Part shown: positions 1-8,793 of the stretch, one piece after another
Layout of the letters: every line of letters begins with the position of its first letter
How positions within the stretch are numbered: the first letter of the stretch is position 1
Origin: an uncultured Oscillospiraceae bacterium
GTDB taxonomy: Bacteria > Bacillota > Clostridia > Oscillospirales > Ruminococcaceae
NCBI GenBank assembly: GCA_934444765.1
Contig: CAKSDC010000007.1
Location: 1 to 64,000 of the forward strand
Length of the DNA stretch: 64,000 nucleotides
Direction of reading: 5' to 3'
The notes under the pieces: model-generated
What the model was told of the DNA's origin: nothing
Seen by the model: the letters and a program-made list of their open reading frames with translations, nothing else
The model's database searches: none
Translations under genes and position numbers: made by a program

Positions 1-90
1 TGAGGCAAACTACAGTCAGTGTTCTGCTGGCTTGTCAGACTCTGTGAAATTACCGACTGTGGATTGAAACAATTAATAGAATATTTGATA
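1..90. other. Left edge, probably the 3' tail of an upstream gene
   Basis: No complete gene is visible. Two forward frames are open from the edge: one stops at 65-67, and the other is open from 4 to a stop at 94-96. Because a rho-independent terminator follows directly, this is probably the end of a rightward gene whose body lies outside the window. The frame cannot be decided. Confidence 0.3.
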
Positions 91-137
91 GATTAATCGC
101 CTTATGCTTTATACTAAAGCTGGCGATTAATTTTTTG
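91..137 (+). terminator. Rho-independent terminator
   Basis: The arms GATTAATCGCC and GGCGATTAAT enclose an approximately 20-nt loop and are followed by a T run. It would end a gene entering from the left edge and insulates the next promoter. Confidence 0.7.
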
Positions 138-160
138 TGGACAAACTTAAAAAAATATGT

Positions 161-166
161 TATAAT
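161..166 (+). promoter_or_regulatory. -10 box of the PD-(D/E)XK gene
   Basis: A perfect TATAAT lies 22 bp upstream of the ATG at 188, with an AAAGGGAG ribosome site between them. The -35 (TTGTGG region near 134-139) is weak. Confidence 0.5.
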
Positions 167-187
167 TATTAAAAGGGAGTGATTTAA

Positions 188-1012
188 ATGAATAACGATA
201 TAGTCTATCCTGATGACTTTATAATGTCACCTAAAGTAGACTTCGCATTTAAAGAGTTAATGACTAACGATTTAGTTAGAATAGGATTTTTAAGTGCAGT
301 CTTAAATATAAAAGATACTGATATAAAGTCTACAGTAATGCTGAATACTAACCTTAAAAGAGTTCACGAAGATGAAAAGCAAGGAATTTTAGACGTACGT
401 CTAACTATGAACGATAACACAGAGATTAATATAGAAATTCAAATAGCACAGATGAGTTCATGGGCAGATAGAACGCTATTCTATCTTTCAAAAATGTATT
501 CCGAACAGGTTGGAATTAATAAAAAGTATTCTAACTTAAAGAAGTGCATCAGTATAAGTATCTTAAACTTTAAGTTACTTGAAGATACGGATAACTTCTA
601 TTCTTCATACCATATAAGAGAAGATAAACGACAGACTATATATACTGATAAGTTTGAATTTCACGTTATCGAACTACCGAAAGTTCCAACCAATAGCGAC
701 GGAACTCTACTATATGATTGGGCAAAGTTTATTAGTACAGAGGATAAGGAGGGCTTTGAAATGTTAGCAAAGAAAAATACTTATCTTAATGAAGCGTATA
801 AACAGTTAGAAGTAATCAGTCAAGATCAACAGAAACGTCTTGAGTATACTGCACGTCAAAAGGCTCTCTACGATTACAATACCATGATAGAAGAACGCTT
901 TGAAAGTGGCGTTAAACAAGGTATTGAAGAAGAAAGACTCCGTTTAGTTAGCAAACTAAAACAGAATGGTTTTACTGACGACCAAATTAAAAAACTATTG
1001 GAAGATAATTAA
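188..1012 (+). CDS. PD-(D/E)XK nuclease family transposase (Rpn-like)
   Basis: A 274-aa protein of the PD-(D/E)XK 'putative transposase' family (PDDEXK_2), related to the Rpn recombination-promoting nucleases. The N-terminus has the typical 'SPKVDFAFKELM' opening. The nuclease signature is D69 (ILDVR) followed by E83-x-Q85 (IEIQI), so the active site looks intact. The C-terminal 60 residues are charged and helical, with an 'EERLRLVSKLKQNG' tail usual for this family. The gene has its own promoter and an AAAGGGAG site and is bracketed by terminators. Members are usually scattered in multiple copies and can nick DNA to provoke recombination. Whether this copy is mobile cannot be seen, since no terminal repeats were found. 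Confidence 0.85.
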   Translation: MNNDIVYPDDFIMSPKVDFAFKELMTNDLVRIGFLSAVLNIKDTDIKSTVMLNTNLKRVHEDEKQGILDVRLTMNDNTEINIEIQIAQMSSWADRTLFYLSKMYSEQVGINKKYSNLKKCISISILNFKLLEDTDNFYSSYHIREDKRQTIYTDKFEFHVIELPKVPTNSDGTLLYDWAKFISTEDKEGFEMLAKKNTYLNEAYKQLEVISQDQQKRLEYTARQKALYDYNTMIEERFESGVKQGIEEERLRLVSKLKQNGFTDDQIKKLLEDN

Positions 1013-1033
1013 ATCAAAACTAAGCTATAACAC

Positions 1034-1068
1034 TTTTTAGAACGCTACACTGTTAGCGTTCTTTTTGT
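1034..1068 (+). repeat. 35-bp direct repeat, copy 1
   Basis: This is identical to 1687-1721. The two copies bracket the toxin-antitoxin pair with a 653-bp period, as if the pair were a cassette. Confidence 0.85.
1039..1066 (+). terminator. Terminator, left copy of a 35-bp direct repeat
   Basis: A 9-bp GC-containing stem (AGAACGCTA with TAGCGTTCT) is followed by TTTTT. The whole hairpin with flanking T's (1034-1068) is repeated exactly at 1687-1721. Confidence 0.85.
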
Positions 1069-1070
1069 AA

Positions 1071-1111
1071 CACAATATTAGTATAAGTGTTGACATTATA
1101 TTAATATTGTG
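1071..1111. promoter_or_regulatory. Inverted-repeat operator of the toxin-antitoxin operon
   Basis: The arms CACAATATTA (1071-1080) and TAATATTGTG (1102-1111) are perfectly complementary. They flank the -35 box, with the right arm inside the promoter spacer. Such palindromes are bound by RelB/DinJ antitoxins with their toxins for autorepression. Binding is inferred from position. Confidence 0.6.
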
Positions 1112-1118
1112 TTATAAT
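1090..1118 (+). promoter_or_regulatory. Consensus promoter of dinJ-yafQ
   Basis: TTGACA at 1090-1095, a 17-bp spacer, and TATAAT at 1113-1118 match the sigma-70/SigA consensus exactly. Confidence 0.85.
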
Positions 1119-1140
1119 ATCTATGAAAGGGGTTGAGTTT

Positions 1141-1416
1141 ATGGCAACTATTACTATAAGAGTAGATGACGATGTAAAAAAACAAGCGGAAGAACTATTC
1201 GATAATTTAGGACTAAATTTTACCAGTGCAATTAATATGTATTTAAAAAAAGCAATTAGTGTTGACGGTATTCCTTTTGATGTGGTAAGGAACTATAATC
1301 AAGAAACTATTCAAGCCATGTTAGAAAGCGAAAGATTAGCACATGACCCAAATACTAAAAAATACAATAGTTTTAGCGAGATATTAGAGGAGATAAACCA
1401 AGAAGATAATGTATAA
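1141..1416 (+). CDS. RelB/DinJ-family antitoxin
   Basis: About 91 aa. The N-terminal ribbon-helix-helix ('ATITIRVDDDVKKQAEELFDNLGLNFTSAINMY') is diagnostic for RelB/DinJ antitoxins, and the acidic C-terminus would wrap the toxin. The ATG at 1141 is preferred over an in-frame ATG at 1123 because AAAGGGG lies 8-9 nt before it, and the earlier ATG overlaps that ribosome site. The gene overlaps the toxin start by 8 nt (ATG at 1409), which implies translational coupling. It is transcribed from a perfect promoter carrying a palindromic operator, the expected autoregulated arrangement. Confidence 0.9.
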   Translation: MATITIRVDDDVKKQAEELFDNLGLNFTSAINMYLKKAISVDGIPFDVVRNYNQETIQAMLESERLAHDPNTKKYNSFSEILEEINQEDNV

Positions 1417-1684
1417 ATTAATTATGACAAGTGCATTCAAACGGGATTTGAAAAAACTAAAAAAACGTGGATATGATTTATCTTTAATGAATAACGTTAT
1501 TACTAAATTACAACAAGGTGAACCATTAGACTTAAAGTATAAAGACCATGCATTGAAAGGTGATAAGTTAGGATTTAGAGATTGTCATATACTTCCTGAT
1601 TGGGTACTGCTTTATCAAATTTTTGAAGATAAGTTAATACTCTCACTTTCCAGAACTGGAACACATAGTGATTTATTAATATAA
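1409..1684 (+). CDS. YafQ-family mRNA interferase toxin (RelE/ParE fold)
   Basis: A 91-aa RelE-superfamily toxin of the YafQ branch. It opens with 'YKLIMTSAFKRDLKKLKKRGYD', continues with 'LKYKDHALKGDKLGFRDCHILPDWVLLYQI' and ends 'LSLSRTGTHSDLL', all family hallmarks. YafQ enzymes cleave mRNA in the ribosomal A site. The histidines expected for catalysis (DHAL, DCHI, GTHSDL) are present, so the toxin appears intact. It is translationally coupled to the antitoxin. The cassette ends with a second exact copy of the upstream terminator. Confidence 0.9.
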   Translation: MYKLIMTSAFKRDLKKLKKRGYDLSLMNNVITKLQQGEPLDLKYKDHALKGDKLGFRDCHILPDWVLLYQIFEDKLILSLSRTGTHSDLLI

Positions 1685-1686
1685 TA

Positions 1687-1721
1687 TTTTTAGAACGCTA
1701 CACTGTTAGCGTTCTTTTTGT
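1687..1721 (+). repeat. 35-bp direct repeat, copy 2 (contains the toxin-antitoxin terminator)
   Basis: This is an exact copy of 1034-1068 and includes the stem-loop (1692-1715) and T run. It ends the toxin transcript. Confidence 0.85.
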
Positions 1722-1793
1722 TGCATAGTTAATACTATATTTCAACATGGTTCGTGTGAATATGTGCAACTCTTACAAACTTAAAAATATCTA

Positions 1794-1822
1794 TTGACTT
1801 TTTATTCGATATGTGATACAAT
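1794..1822 (+). promoter_or_regulatory. Promoter of tRNA-Ser copy 1
   Basis: TTGACT at 1794-1799, a 17-bp spacer, and TACAAT at 1817-1822. Confidence 0.75.
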
Positions 1823-1866
1823 AACTATCGTCGGCTGATGAGTTAGCCGTTAATATAGATGTAGGT

Positions 1867-1955
1867 GGAAAGATGGCTGAGCTGGTCTAAGGCGCACGAC
1901 TGGAACTCGTGTATACGTTAATAGCGTATCGAGGGTTCGAATCCCTCTCTTTCCG
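1867..1955 (+). tRNA. tRNA-Ser (anticodon GGA), copy 1
   Basis: An 89-nt class II tRNA. The acceptor arms GGAAAGA (1867-1873) and TCTTTCC (1948-1954) pair, with discriminator G1955. The anticodon stem CACGA/TCGTG encloses loop CTGGAAC, giving anticodon GGA (reads UCU/UCC). A long variable arm precedes the T arm GAGGG-TTCGAAT-CCCTC. CCA is not encoded. The sequence is identical to the copy at 38786-38874 on the other strand. Confidence 0.95.
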
Positions 1956-1963
1956 CTGATTAT

Positions 1964-1999
1964 AAAGCCTTATAGTAGTTGCTATAGGGCTTTTTTTAT
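1964..1999 (+). terminator. Terminator of tRNA-Ser
   Basis: AAAGCC(T)TATAG pairs with CTATAGGGCTTT and is followed by seven T's. Confidence 0.8.
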
Positions 2000-2033
2000 C
2001 GGTTTAATGAACGCTTTTTGGTGCTTTTTTTAG

Positions 2034-2062
2034 TTGACTTTACTTATAAACTGTGCTATCAT
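2034..2062 (+). promoter_or_regulatory. Promoter of ispG-polC
   Basis: TTGACT at 2034-2039, a 17-bp spacer, and TATCAT at 2057-2062, about 48 bp before the ispG ATG. Confidence 0.65.
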
Positions 2063-2109
2063 TAATATTGATTAAGTATACACTATTACTATGAAAGGAT
2101 TGTAACATT

Positions 2110-3147
2110 ATGAGAAACGTTAAACCCGTTAAGATAGGTAACTGCACTTTAGACGGTAAGCATATATACGTTCAATCTATGCTTAATAGACGCTCGGACG
2201 ATATACAAGGTAGCGTACAACAGGCTGTAGCTCTTCAAGAGGCTGGTTGCGAAATAGTTAGAGCCTCTATACCTAACAAGGAAGCAGTTAAACTTATACC
2301 CGCTATTAAAGAAAAGATTTCTATTCCATTAGTAGCCGATATTCACTTTGACTATAGACTTGCTTTGGAAAGCGTATCCGCTGGTATAGATAAGATTAGA
2401 ATTAACCCTGGTAACATTGGCGATATGCAAAAGGTTAAGTTAGTGGCTAAGGCTTGTCAATCTAAAAACATTCCTATCAGAATAGGTGTAAACTCTGGTT
2501 CGGTAGAAAAGGAAGTCTTAGCTAAGTATGGTTCACCTACTCCAGAGGCTTTGGTTGAAAGTGCTTTAAATCACGTTAGAATGCTTGAACAGTGCGACTT
2601 TGACGATATAGTAATATCCATAAAGTCTTCTACTGTGGATACCATGATTAAAGCCTATAGACTTATGGCTGAACAGTGTAACTATCCTTTGCACTTAGGC
2701 GTTACAGAAGCAGGTACCGAAAGAATGGGCTTAATAAAGTCCAGTATAGGTATAGGTTCACTACTTACTGACGGTATAGGCGAAACTATTAGAGTATCTT
2801 TAACTGACGACCCTATTAAAGAAGTATATGCAGGTATAGATATCCTAAAAGCTATAGACAGAAGAAAAGGTATACAGTTTGTATCATGTCCTACCTGTGG
2901 TAGAACCAGAATAGACTTGATAGGTTTAGCTAATACAGTGGAAAACGCTCTTAAAGGCATAGACAAGGATATCAAGGTTGCTATTATGGGTTGTATAGTA
3001 AATGGTATAGGTGAAGGTAAAGAAGCCGATATAGGCATTGCAGGTGGCGACGGTTGTGCGGTAATCTTCAAAAAAGGTGAGATAGTTCGTAAAGTCGCTG
3101 AAAAAGATATAGTTCCTGAGCTACTTAAAGAAGTAGAAAAACTATAG
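2110..3147 (+). CDS. ispG: 4-hydroxy-3-methylbut-2-enyl diphosphate synthase (GcpE)
   Basis: A 345-aa IspG, the iron-sulfur enzyme that converts MEcPP to HMBPP in the MEP isoprenoid pathway. The TIM-barrel part carries 'VADIHFDYRLAL' and 'KIRINPGNIG'. The [4Fe-4S] ligands are C260 and C263 (CPTCGRTR) and C295, with E302 in 'MGCIVNGIGEG'. Length is normal for the bacterial short form. AAAGGA lies 11 nt before the ATG. The stop is only 30 bp before polC, so the two genes probably form one transcript. This ispG-polC order is common in Clostridia, where dxr and rseP often precede it, although they are not adjacent here. Confidence 0.95.
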   Translation: MRNVKPVKIGNCTLDGKHIYVQSMLNRRSDDIQGSVQQAVALQEAGCEIVRASIPNKEAVKLIPAIKEKISIPLVADIHFDYRLALESVSAGIDKIRINPGNIGDMQKVKLVAKACQSKNIPIRIGVNSGSVEKEVLAKYGSPTPEALVESALNHVRMLEQCDFDDIVISIKSSTVDTMIKAYRLMAEQCNYPLHLGVTEAGTERMGLIKSSIGIGSLLTDGIGETIRVSLTDDPIKEVYAGIDILKAIDRRKGIQFVSCPTCGRTRIDLIGLANTVENALKGIDKDIKVAIMGCIVNGIGEGKEADIGIAGGDGCAVIFKKGEIVRKVAEKDIVPELLKEVEKL

Positions 3148-3177
3148 TATTATATTCGTAATGGTGGTGATAGTCTT

Positions 3178-6100
3178 TTGAAATTAGGTGAATTTTTAAC
3201 TCCTTGGCAACTTCCCAATGAGTTAGCTAATAGCGAACTGTTAAGCGTACAGTATTCTAACGATTATTCTAACGTAGTATTAAATCTAAAGTGTGATAGT
3301 CCTATATCGATAGTCGTAATACAACAGTTTTCTGTATTGTTTAAGTCTAAAACTAATAGTCCTTACTGTTGGCTTAACTGTAAGTATCCTTCTGATACTT
3401 TTACTCTTAGATACTGCTACGATTTAATTCAAAAGTTAAAACTAAAGATAAGTTCTATTAACGGCTTTTGTGACGACTGTAGAGTATCTTTAAACGGTAA
3501 CGTGTTAGTAGTTACTCTGCAACATGGTGGAATGGAGTTTTTAGAGAAGTACAACTTTAAGTTGGAACTTTCCAAACTCATCAAGCAGGAGTTTGACCTT
3601 AACTTTACAGTAGTCCTAAAACAAGACTTTAACACTGAACAGTATCAACAGTTAGTACAGAATATGGAAGCCGAAGAACAGACTACTATTAGAGAGTATT
3701 CCGAACAGGTTACAGAGGCTACCCCTCCATTACCAGTACAGAGCGTTTCGGAAGACGTTCAAAGCAAGATAGTAGTAGATAGAGGTTCTAAAGCCTCTAT
3801 CTTAGGTAAAGAGATTGTAGGTAAACCTGTTAGTATATCGGTAGCTTATGAAGAGTGTGTAAACCAAACCGTTATAGTCTGTGGGGACGTAATCAAAGCT
3901 GAGGCTAAGGAAGTTAAAAACGGTTCAGCTACTATATATACGTTCGCTATTACAGACTACTCTAATAGTATAGCTTGCAAGAAGTTCGTTAAAGCCTCTA
4001 ACAAAGAAGAGAACGAACGTATGCAATCGGTAAAGGTTGGACTAACTCTAATGATAAGCGGTAAACTATCGTTAGATAAGTATTCCAATGAGTATACTAT
4101 AGACGTTAGAAGTATTTCCAAAGTGGATAAACAGTCTAAAAAGGATTTAGCAGACGTTAAACGTGTGGAACTCCATTGTCATACGGTAATGTCGTCTATG
4201 GACGCAGTATCTTCCGCTAAAAGCCTTATCAAGCGTGCCTACGATTGGGGACACAAAGCCATAGCTATTACTGACCACGGTAACTTGCAGTCTTTCCCAG
4301 AGGCTATGAACACTCTTAGAGAGTTGAAGTCTAAAGACTTTAAAATAATATACGGTTGTGAAGCCTATGTAGTCAACGATTTAGACCCTCTAATATTGAT
4401 AAGCAAACCTGATAGACGCTCACTTAATGACGAAATTATAGTCTTTGACGTTGAAACTACTGGCTTGAACTTTGACCATGATAGACTTACTGAAATAGGT
4501 GCAGTTAAAGTTAAAAACAATCAGATAATAGATAAGTTTGATACGTTCGTTAATCCTGAAATGCCTATACCTGCTGACGTTTCCGAACTTACCCAAATTA
4601 CCGACGATATGGTTAAAGAAGCTCCTAAGACTAAAGAGGCTTTGGAAATGTTCTCTAAGTTCTGCGGTGAAAGTCCTGTATTAGTAGCACATAATGCCCA
4701 ATTCGATAGTACCATGATAGACAACGCTTGCAATAGAGTAGGCATCACGTTCGACTATACCTATATGGATACTTTGGTATTGGCTCAAGCAGTATTACCT
4801 ACCGTAAACAGGTACAAGTTGGACTCCTTAGCTAAACACTTCAAGTTAGGAAAGTTTAATCACCATAGGGCAGAAGACGACGCTTATATGCTTGCTAAAG
4901 TGTACTTTGAACTGATAAACTTAGTATCTAAACGTGAAGATATTTCCTGTTTAGGCGACTTACAACTACTCGAAAAGGAAATACCTATTAAAAAACGTCC
5001 TACGTATCACCAAATACTATTGGTGCGTAATAATACAGGTTTGAAAAATCTGTACAAGTTGGTATCTAAGTCTAACTTAGACTACTATTACAGAAGACCG
5101 ATTATGCCTAAGTCTGAACTGATTAAATATCACGAAGGTATACTATTCGGTAGTGCTTGCGAAGCTGGTGAACTGTTCACGGCGATACTTAACAACAAAC
5201 CTAAAGAGGCTATCGTAAACTTAGCAAAGTTCTATGACTATTTGGAAGTTCAACCTACGGGTAACAATGAGTTTTTAATCCGTGACGGAAAAGTATTAGA
5301 TATCAACAAACTACAGCAGATTAACAAGACTATAGTGGATTTAGGAAAAGAACTTAATCTACCAGTAGTAGCTACTTGCGACGTTCACTTTTTGGACGAA
5401 AAAGACTCTATATTTAGGACTATTCTACAGACTGGCAACGGCTTTAAAGATAGTAAAGTTCAACCACCATTATATCTTCACACTACCGACGAAATGCTTA
5501 AAGAGTTTGAATACCTTGGTTCTGACGTGGCTTACGATATAGTGGTTAAGAATACTAATCTAATAGCCAAATGTGTGGAACACATTAAGCCTATCCCTAA
5601 TGGTACTTATACCCCTAATATGGAGGGTGCAGAAGATGACCTTAAACGCATAACTATGCAACGTGCAAGAGAACTATATGAGTATGACGGAAAACTTCCT
5701 GAAATAGTTGAAAAACGTCTGGACAAAGAGTTGAACTCTATTATAAAGAATGGATTTGCAGTACTATATATGATAGCTCAAAAGTTAGTTAAAGATTCGG
5801 TAGAACATGGCTACTTAGTAGGTTCAAGAGGCTCGGTAGGTTCTTCATTCGTGGCTAATATGGCTGGTATTTCAGAGGTAAACTCTTTAGCACCACACTA
5901 TGTATGCCCTAAGTGTAGATACAGTGAGTTTATAACTGACGGTTCGGTAGGTTCGGGTTTCGACCTACCACCTAAAAAGTGTGTAAAGTGTGGTACGGAA
6001 TATCACCGAGACGGTCACGAAATACCTTTTGAAACGTTCTTGGGTTTCAATGGCGATAAAGCACCTGATATAGACCTTAACTTTTCGGGAGAGTACCAAT

Positions 6101-7494
6101 TTTTTGCTCACAGATACACCGAAAGACTGTTCGGTAAAGAGAATACCTTTAAAGCTGGTACGGTATCTACGGTAGCAGAAAAGACTGCGTTCGGTTACGT
6201 TAAAAAGTATGCTGAAGAAAATGGTATTCACCTATGCAGTGCAGAGTTGGAAAGACTATCGGCAGGTTGTACAGGTATCAAAAGAACTACAGGTCAGCAC
6301 CCTGGGGGAATGGTAGTAGTACCTTCTGACTATGAAGTGTACGACTTTACTCCAGTACAACACCCAGCAGATGACCCTACTTCCGAAGTTATCACTACCC
6401 ACTTTGACTTTAACTCTTTACACGATACCATTCTAAAACTTGATGAACTCGGTCATGATGTGCCTACACTATATAAGCACTTAGAAGACCTAACGGGCAT
6501 CAAGATTGCAGACGTTCCTACCAGTGACCCGAACGTAATTAAACTGTTCACTTCTTGTGAACCTTTAGGCATAAAGCCTGAAGATATAGACGGTATTCAA
6601 ACTGGTACGCTTGAACTTCCTGAAATGGGTACACCTTTTGTACGCCAAATGTTAATGGACGCTCAACCTAAGTGTTTTAGTGACTTACTACAGATTTCAG
6701 GACTTTCACACGGTACTGACGTATGGAATAATAACGCTCAGGACTTAATTAAGAACGGTATCTGTACCATTAGTGAAGTAATAGGTACTCGTGATAGCAT
6801 TATGACCTACTTAATCTATCATGGAGTAGACCCTAACCTATCGTTCAAGATTATGGAGATTACTCGAAAAGGTAAAGCACCTAAACTACTAACCGAAGAG
6901 ATGAAAGATACTATGCGTCAACACGGTGTTCCAGAATGGTATATAGAAAGCTGTTTGAAGATTAAGTATATGTTCCCTAAAGCACACGCTACGGCGTACG
7001 TTATAGCAGCCATAAAACTCGGTTGGTACAAAATATATCACCCTAAAGAGTTTTACGCTACAGTATTCTCGGTTCGTGGTAAGGATATAGAGGCTGAAGT
7101 AGTTATGAAAGGTCACAAAGCAGTAAAGGAAAGACTTCAGGAACTTAAAGATATCCCTAAAAAGACCGCTAAAGAGTTAGCCTCTTACGATGCCCTTATG
7201 CAAGTAAACGAAATGATGGCAAGAGGTATAGAACTTCTACCAGTGGATTTGATGAAGTCCAGTGCAAGGGACTACACCATAGAAGACGATAAGATTAGAA
7301 TGCCTTTTGTTGCTCTTAGTGGTATAGGCGAAAACGTTGCCGACGGTATCTATGAATGCGTTCACAAAGAACCTTTTATGTGCATTCAAGAACTTCAAGA
7401 ACGTGGTGGTTTGACAAAGTCTACAATAGAACTTCTTGATAGTATAGGTGCTTTGGGCAATATTCCTAAATCTAATCAATTAACACTATTTTAA
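3178..7494 (+). CDS. polC: DNA polymerase III PolC-type alpha subunit
   Basis: A 1438-aa replicative polymerase of low-GC Gram-positives. It starts at TTG 3178, seven nt after GGTGGTGA, and no better start exists. In order it has an N-terminal region, an OB fold (about 195-320), a PHP domain opening with HCH at 333-335, an inserted DnaQ-like 3'-5' exonuclease opening with DVETTG (D424, E426; about 420-590), the rest of PHP, a zinc motif with C910/C913 and a second CxxC pair, the polymerase aspartates PDID (D964, D966), and the thumb and duplex-binding C-terminus. Size and order match Bacillus PolC. No clear terminator separates it from the his promoter at 7507. Confidence 0.97.
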   Translation: MKLGEFLTPWQLPNELANSELLSVQYSNDYSNVVLNLKCDSPISIVVIQQFSVLFKSKTNSPYCWLNCKYPSDTFTLRYCYDLIQKLKLKISSINGFCDDCRVSLNGNVLVVTLQHGGMEFLEKYNFKLELSKLIKQEFDLNFTVVLKQDFNTEQYQQLVQNMEAEEQTTIREYSEQVTEATPPLPVQSVSEDVQSKIVVDRGSKASILGKEIVGKPVSISVAYEECVNQTVIVCGDVIKAEAKEVKNGSATIYTFAITDYSNSIACKKFVKASNKEENERMQSVKVGLTLMISGKLSLDKYSNEYTIDVRSISKVDKQSKKDLADVKRVELHCHTVMSSMDAVSSAKSLIKRAYDWGHKAIAITDHGNLQSFPEAMNTLRELKSKDFKIIYGCEAYVVNDLDPLILISKPDRRSLNDEIIVFDVETTGLNFDHDRLTEIGAVKVKNNQIIDKFDTFVNPEMPIPADVSELTQITDDMVKEAPKTKEALEMFSKFCGESPVLVAHNAQFDSTMIDNACNRVGITFDYTYMDTLVLAQAVLPTVNRYKLDSLAKHFKLGKFNHHRAEDDAYMLAKVYFELINLVSKREDISCLGDLQLLEKEIPIKKRPTYHQILLVRNNTGLKNLYKLVSKSNLDYYYRRPIMPKSELIKYHEGILFGSACEAGELFTAILNNKPKEAIVNLAKFYDYLEVQPTGNNEFLIRDGKVLDINKLQQINKTIVDLGKELNLPVVATCDVHFLDEKDSIFRTILQTGNGFKDSKVQPPLYLHTTDEMLKEFEYLGSDVAYDIVVKNTNLIAKCVEHIKPIPNGTYTPNMEGAEDDLKRITMQRARELYEYDGKLPEIVEKRLDKELNSIIKNGFAVLYMIAQKLVKDSVEHGYLVGSRGSVGSSFVANMAGISEVNSLAPHYVCPKCRYSEFITDGSVGSGFDLPPKKCVKCGTEYHRDGHEIPFETFLGFNGDKAPDIDLNFSGEYQFFAHRYTERLFGKENTFKAGTVSTVAEKTAFGYVKKYAEENGIHLCSAELERLSAGCTGIKRTTGQHPGGMVVVPSDYEVYDFTPVQHPADDPTSEVITTHFDFNSLHDTILKLDELGHDVPTLYKHLEDLTGIKIADVPTSDPNVIKLFTSCEPLGIKPEDIDGIQTGTLELPEMGTPFVRQMLMDAQPKCFSDLLQISGLSHGTDVWNNNAQDLIKNGICTISEVIGTRDSIMTYLIYHGVDPNLSFKIMEITRKGKAPKLLTEEMKDTMRQHGVPEWYIESCLKIKYMFPKAHATAYVIAAIKLGWYKIYHPKEFYATVFSVRGKDIEAEVVMKGHKAVKERLQELKDIPKKTAKELASYDALMQVNEMMARGIELLPVDLMKSSARDYTIEDDKIRMPFVALSGIGENVADGIYECVHKEPFMCIQELQERGGLTKSTIELLDSIGALGNIPKSNQLTLF

Positions 7495-7506
7495 TAGGGT
7501 ATCTTA

Positions 7507-7535
7507 TTGACTTTTTATTGCTAATGTGGTATTAT
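7507..7535 (+). promoter_or_regulatory. Promoter of the histidine cluster
   Basis: TTGACT at 7507-7512, a 17-bp spacer, and TATTAT at 7530-7535. The leader before hisZ is only about 60 nt. It contains no T-box or peptide-leader attenuator that could be recognised. Confidence 0.75.
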
Positions 7536-7600
7536 AGTATCATGTTAGCACGCTAAAGCGAAAAAGATTAAGCTATAATATATTTTTTGGAGGGTTTTTA

Positions 7601-8791
7601 ATGAAAAAGTATGATACTATTACTCCAGAAGGTACTAAAGACGTACTATTTGGTGAATGTATTGCAAGACGTAACGTGGAACAGAGTATTCATAAGATAT
7701 TTAAACAAAGAGGCTATACCGAAATAGTTACTCCTGGTTTGGAATTTTTTGATGTGTTTAACTTAAACTCAAGACACTTTCCACAAGAAGATATGTACAA
7801 GTTGGTAGACCGTAAAGGTAGACTATTAGTCCTTAGACCTGATAACACTATGCCTATTGCAAGAGTAGTCGCTACACGTCTAAAAGAGGCTATTCTTCCT
7901 TTAAGACTATACTATAACCAATGCGTATACAGAATAAGCCCTCAGCTTAGAGGCAGAAGTGACCAAATAGTTCAAGCAGGTATTGAGTTAATAGGTTCTT
8001 CTTCTGACGTTGCAGACTTAGAAGTCATAGGTATGGCTATAGACGTTCTTGAAACTTGTAGCGACGGCGAATACTCTATAGAGTTAGGCGATAGCGGTAT
8101 ATTTAAAGAGTTAGTTAGAGAACTAAACGTTTCGGAAGACCTAAAGGAAAACGTTCGTAGTCTAATAGAACAGAAAAACTATCCTGCTCTTAACGACCTA
8201 TTAGATACTTTAGGTTCTAACAAAGTTATAACTTCTTTAAAAAAGCTACCAAGACTATTCGGTGACGTTGAAGTATTAGACAAAGCCTCTAACTTGTTTG
8301 CAAATAAGAAGATAGACGAATATCTATACGATTTAAAGACTATATACCAAAACGTTAAAACACTATATCCTAAAGCTAAAATCAATTTGGACTTAGGTAT
8401 GGTTAATCGTGCTGACTACTACACAGGCGTAATAATTAAAGGCTATGTTGAAGGTTGTGGAGATGAAGTACTTTCAGGCGGTCGTTACGATAAACTTATT
8501 GCGGAGTTCGGTTACGACGTTCCAGCTACTGGCTTTGCAGTAAACGTAGACGCTATATCTCAAATGGTTGCTAAAAAACACAAACCTAAAGGCGATACCA
8601 TAGATATGATAATATTCGCCGAAAGAGGCTTTGAAATGAAGGCTATGCAAGTAGCTCAAGATATGCGTAATAAAGGTCTTAATGTTGAAAACGCTCTAAC
8701 TGACGATTTAGAAGCCGTTAGAGAATACGCTCTTGAAAAAAAGATTACTAAAATAGTAATTATTAATGACGACGTTACGGAGGTTCAATAA
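7601..8791 (+). CDS. hisZ: ATP phosphoribosyltransferase regulatory subunit
   Basis: A 396-aa HisZ, a class II histidyl-tRNA synthetase-like protein that does not charge tRNA. It forms a hetero-octamer with short HisG to activate the first step of histidine synthesis and to sense histidine. The N-terminus 'ITPEGTKDVLFGECIARR', the 'LRPDNTMPIARVVATR' motif and 'GLDLGMVNRADYYTGV'-like segment are typical. The C-terminus ends in a short alpha/beta domain ('KKITKIVIINDDV') rather than a full HisRS anticodon domain. The strong GGAGGG site 8 nt upstream and two-base spacing to hisG support a first-gene, coupled role. Confidence 0.93.
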   Translation: MKKYDTITPEGTKDVLFGECIARRNVEQSIHKIFKQRGYTEIVTPGLEFFDVFNLNSRHFPQEDMYKLVDRKGRLLVLRPDNTMPIARVVATRLKEAILPLRLYYNQCVYRISPQLRGRSDQIVQAGIELIGSSSDVADLEVIGMAIDVLETCSDGEYSIELGDSGIFKELVRELNVSEDLKENVRSLIEQKNYPALNDLLDTLGSNKVITSLKKLPRLFGDVEVLDKASNLFANKKIDEYLYDLKTIYQNVKTLYPKAKINLDLGMVNRADYYTGVIIKGYVEGCGDEVLSGGRYDKLIAEFGYDVPATGFAVNVDAISQMVAKKHKPKGDTIDMIIFAERGFEMKAMQVAQDMRNKGLNVENALTDDLEAVREYALEKKITKIVIINDDVTEVQ

Positions 8792-8793
8792 CT

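Noticed and set aside
2682..3071. Long reverse-strand frame inside ispG (and similar frames opposite polC, hisD, pyrC and others)
   Set aside because: These are shadows of strongly coded genes. They lack ribosome sites and give low-complexity Ser/Ile/Pro-rich products.
497..3713. Shared 15-mer encoding Y-S-E-Q-V in the nuclease and PolC genes
   Set aside because: The same short peptide with the same preferred codons explains it. No wider homology surrounds it.
7536..7600. T-box or his-leader attenuator before hisZ
   Set aside because: The leader is only about 60 nt, with no specifier loop, T-box sequence or run of His codons.
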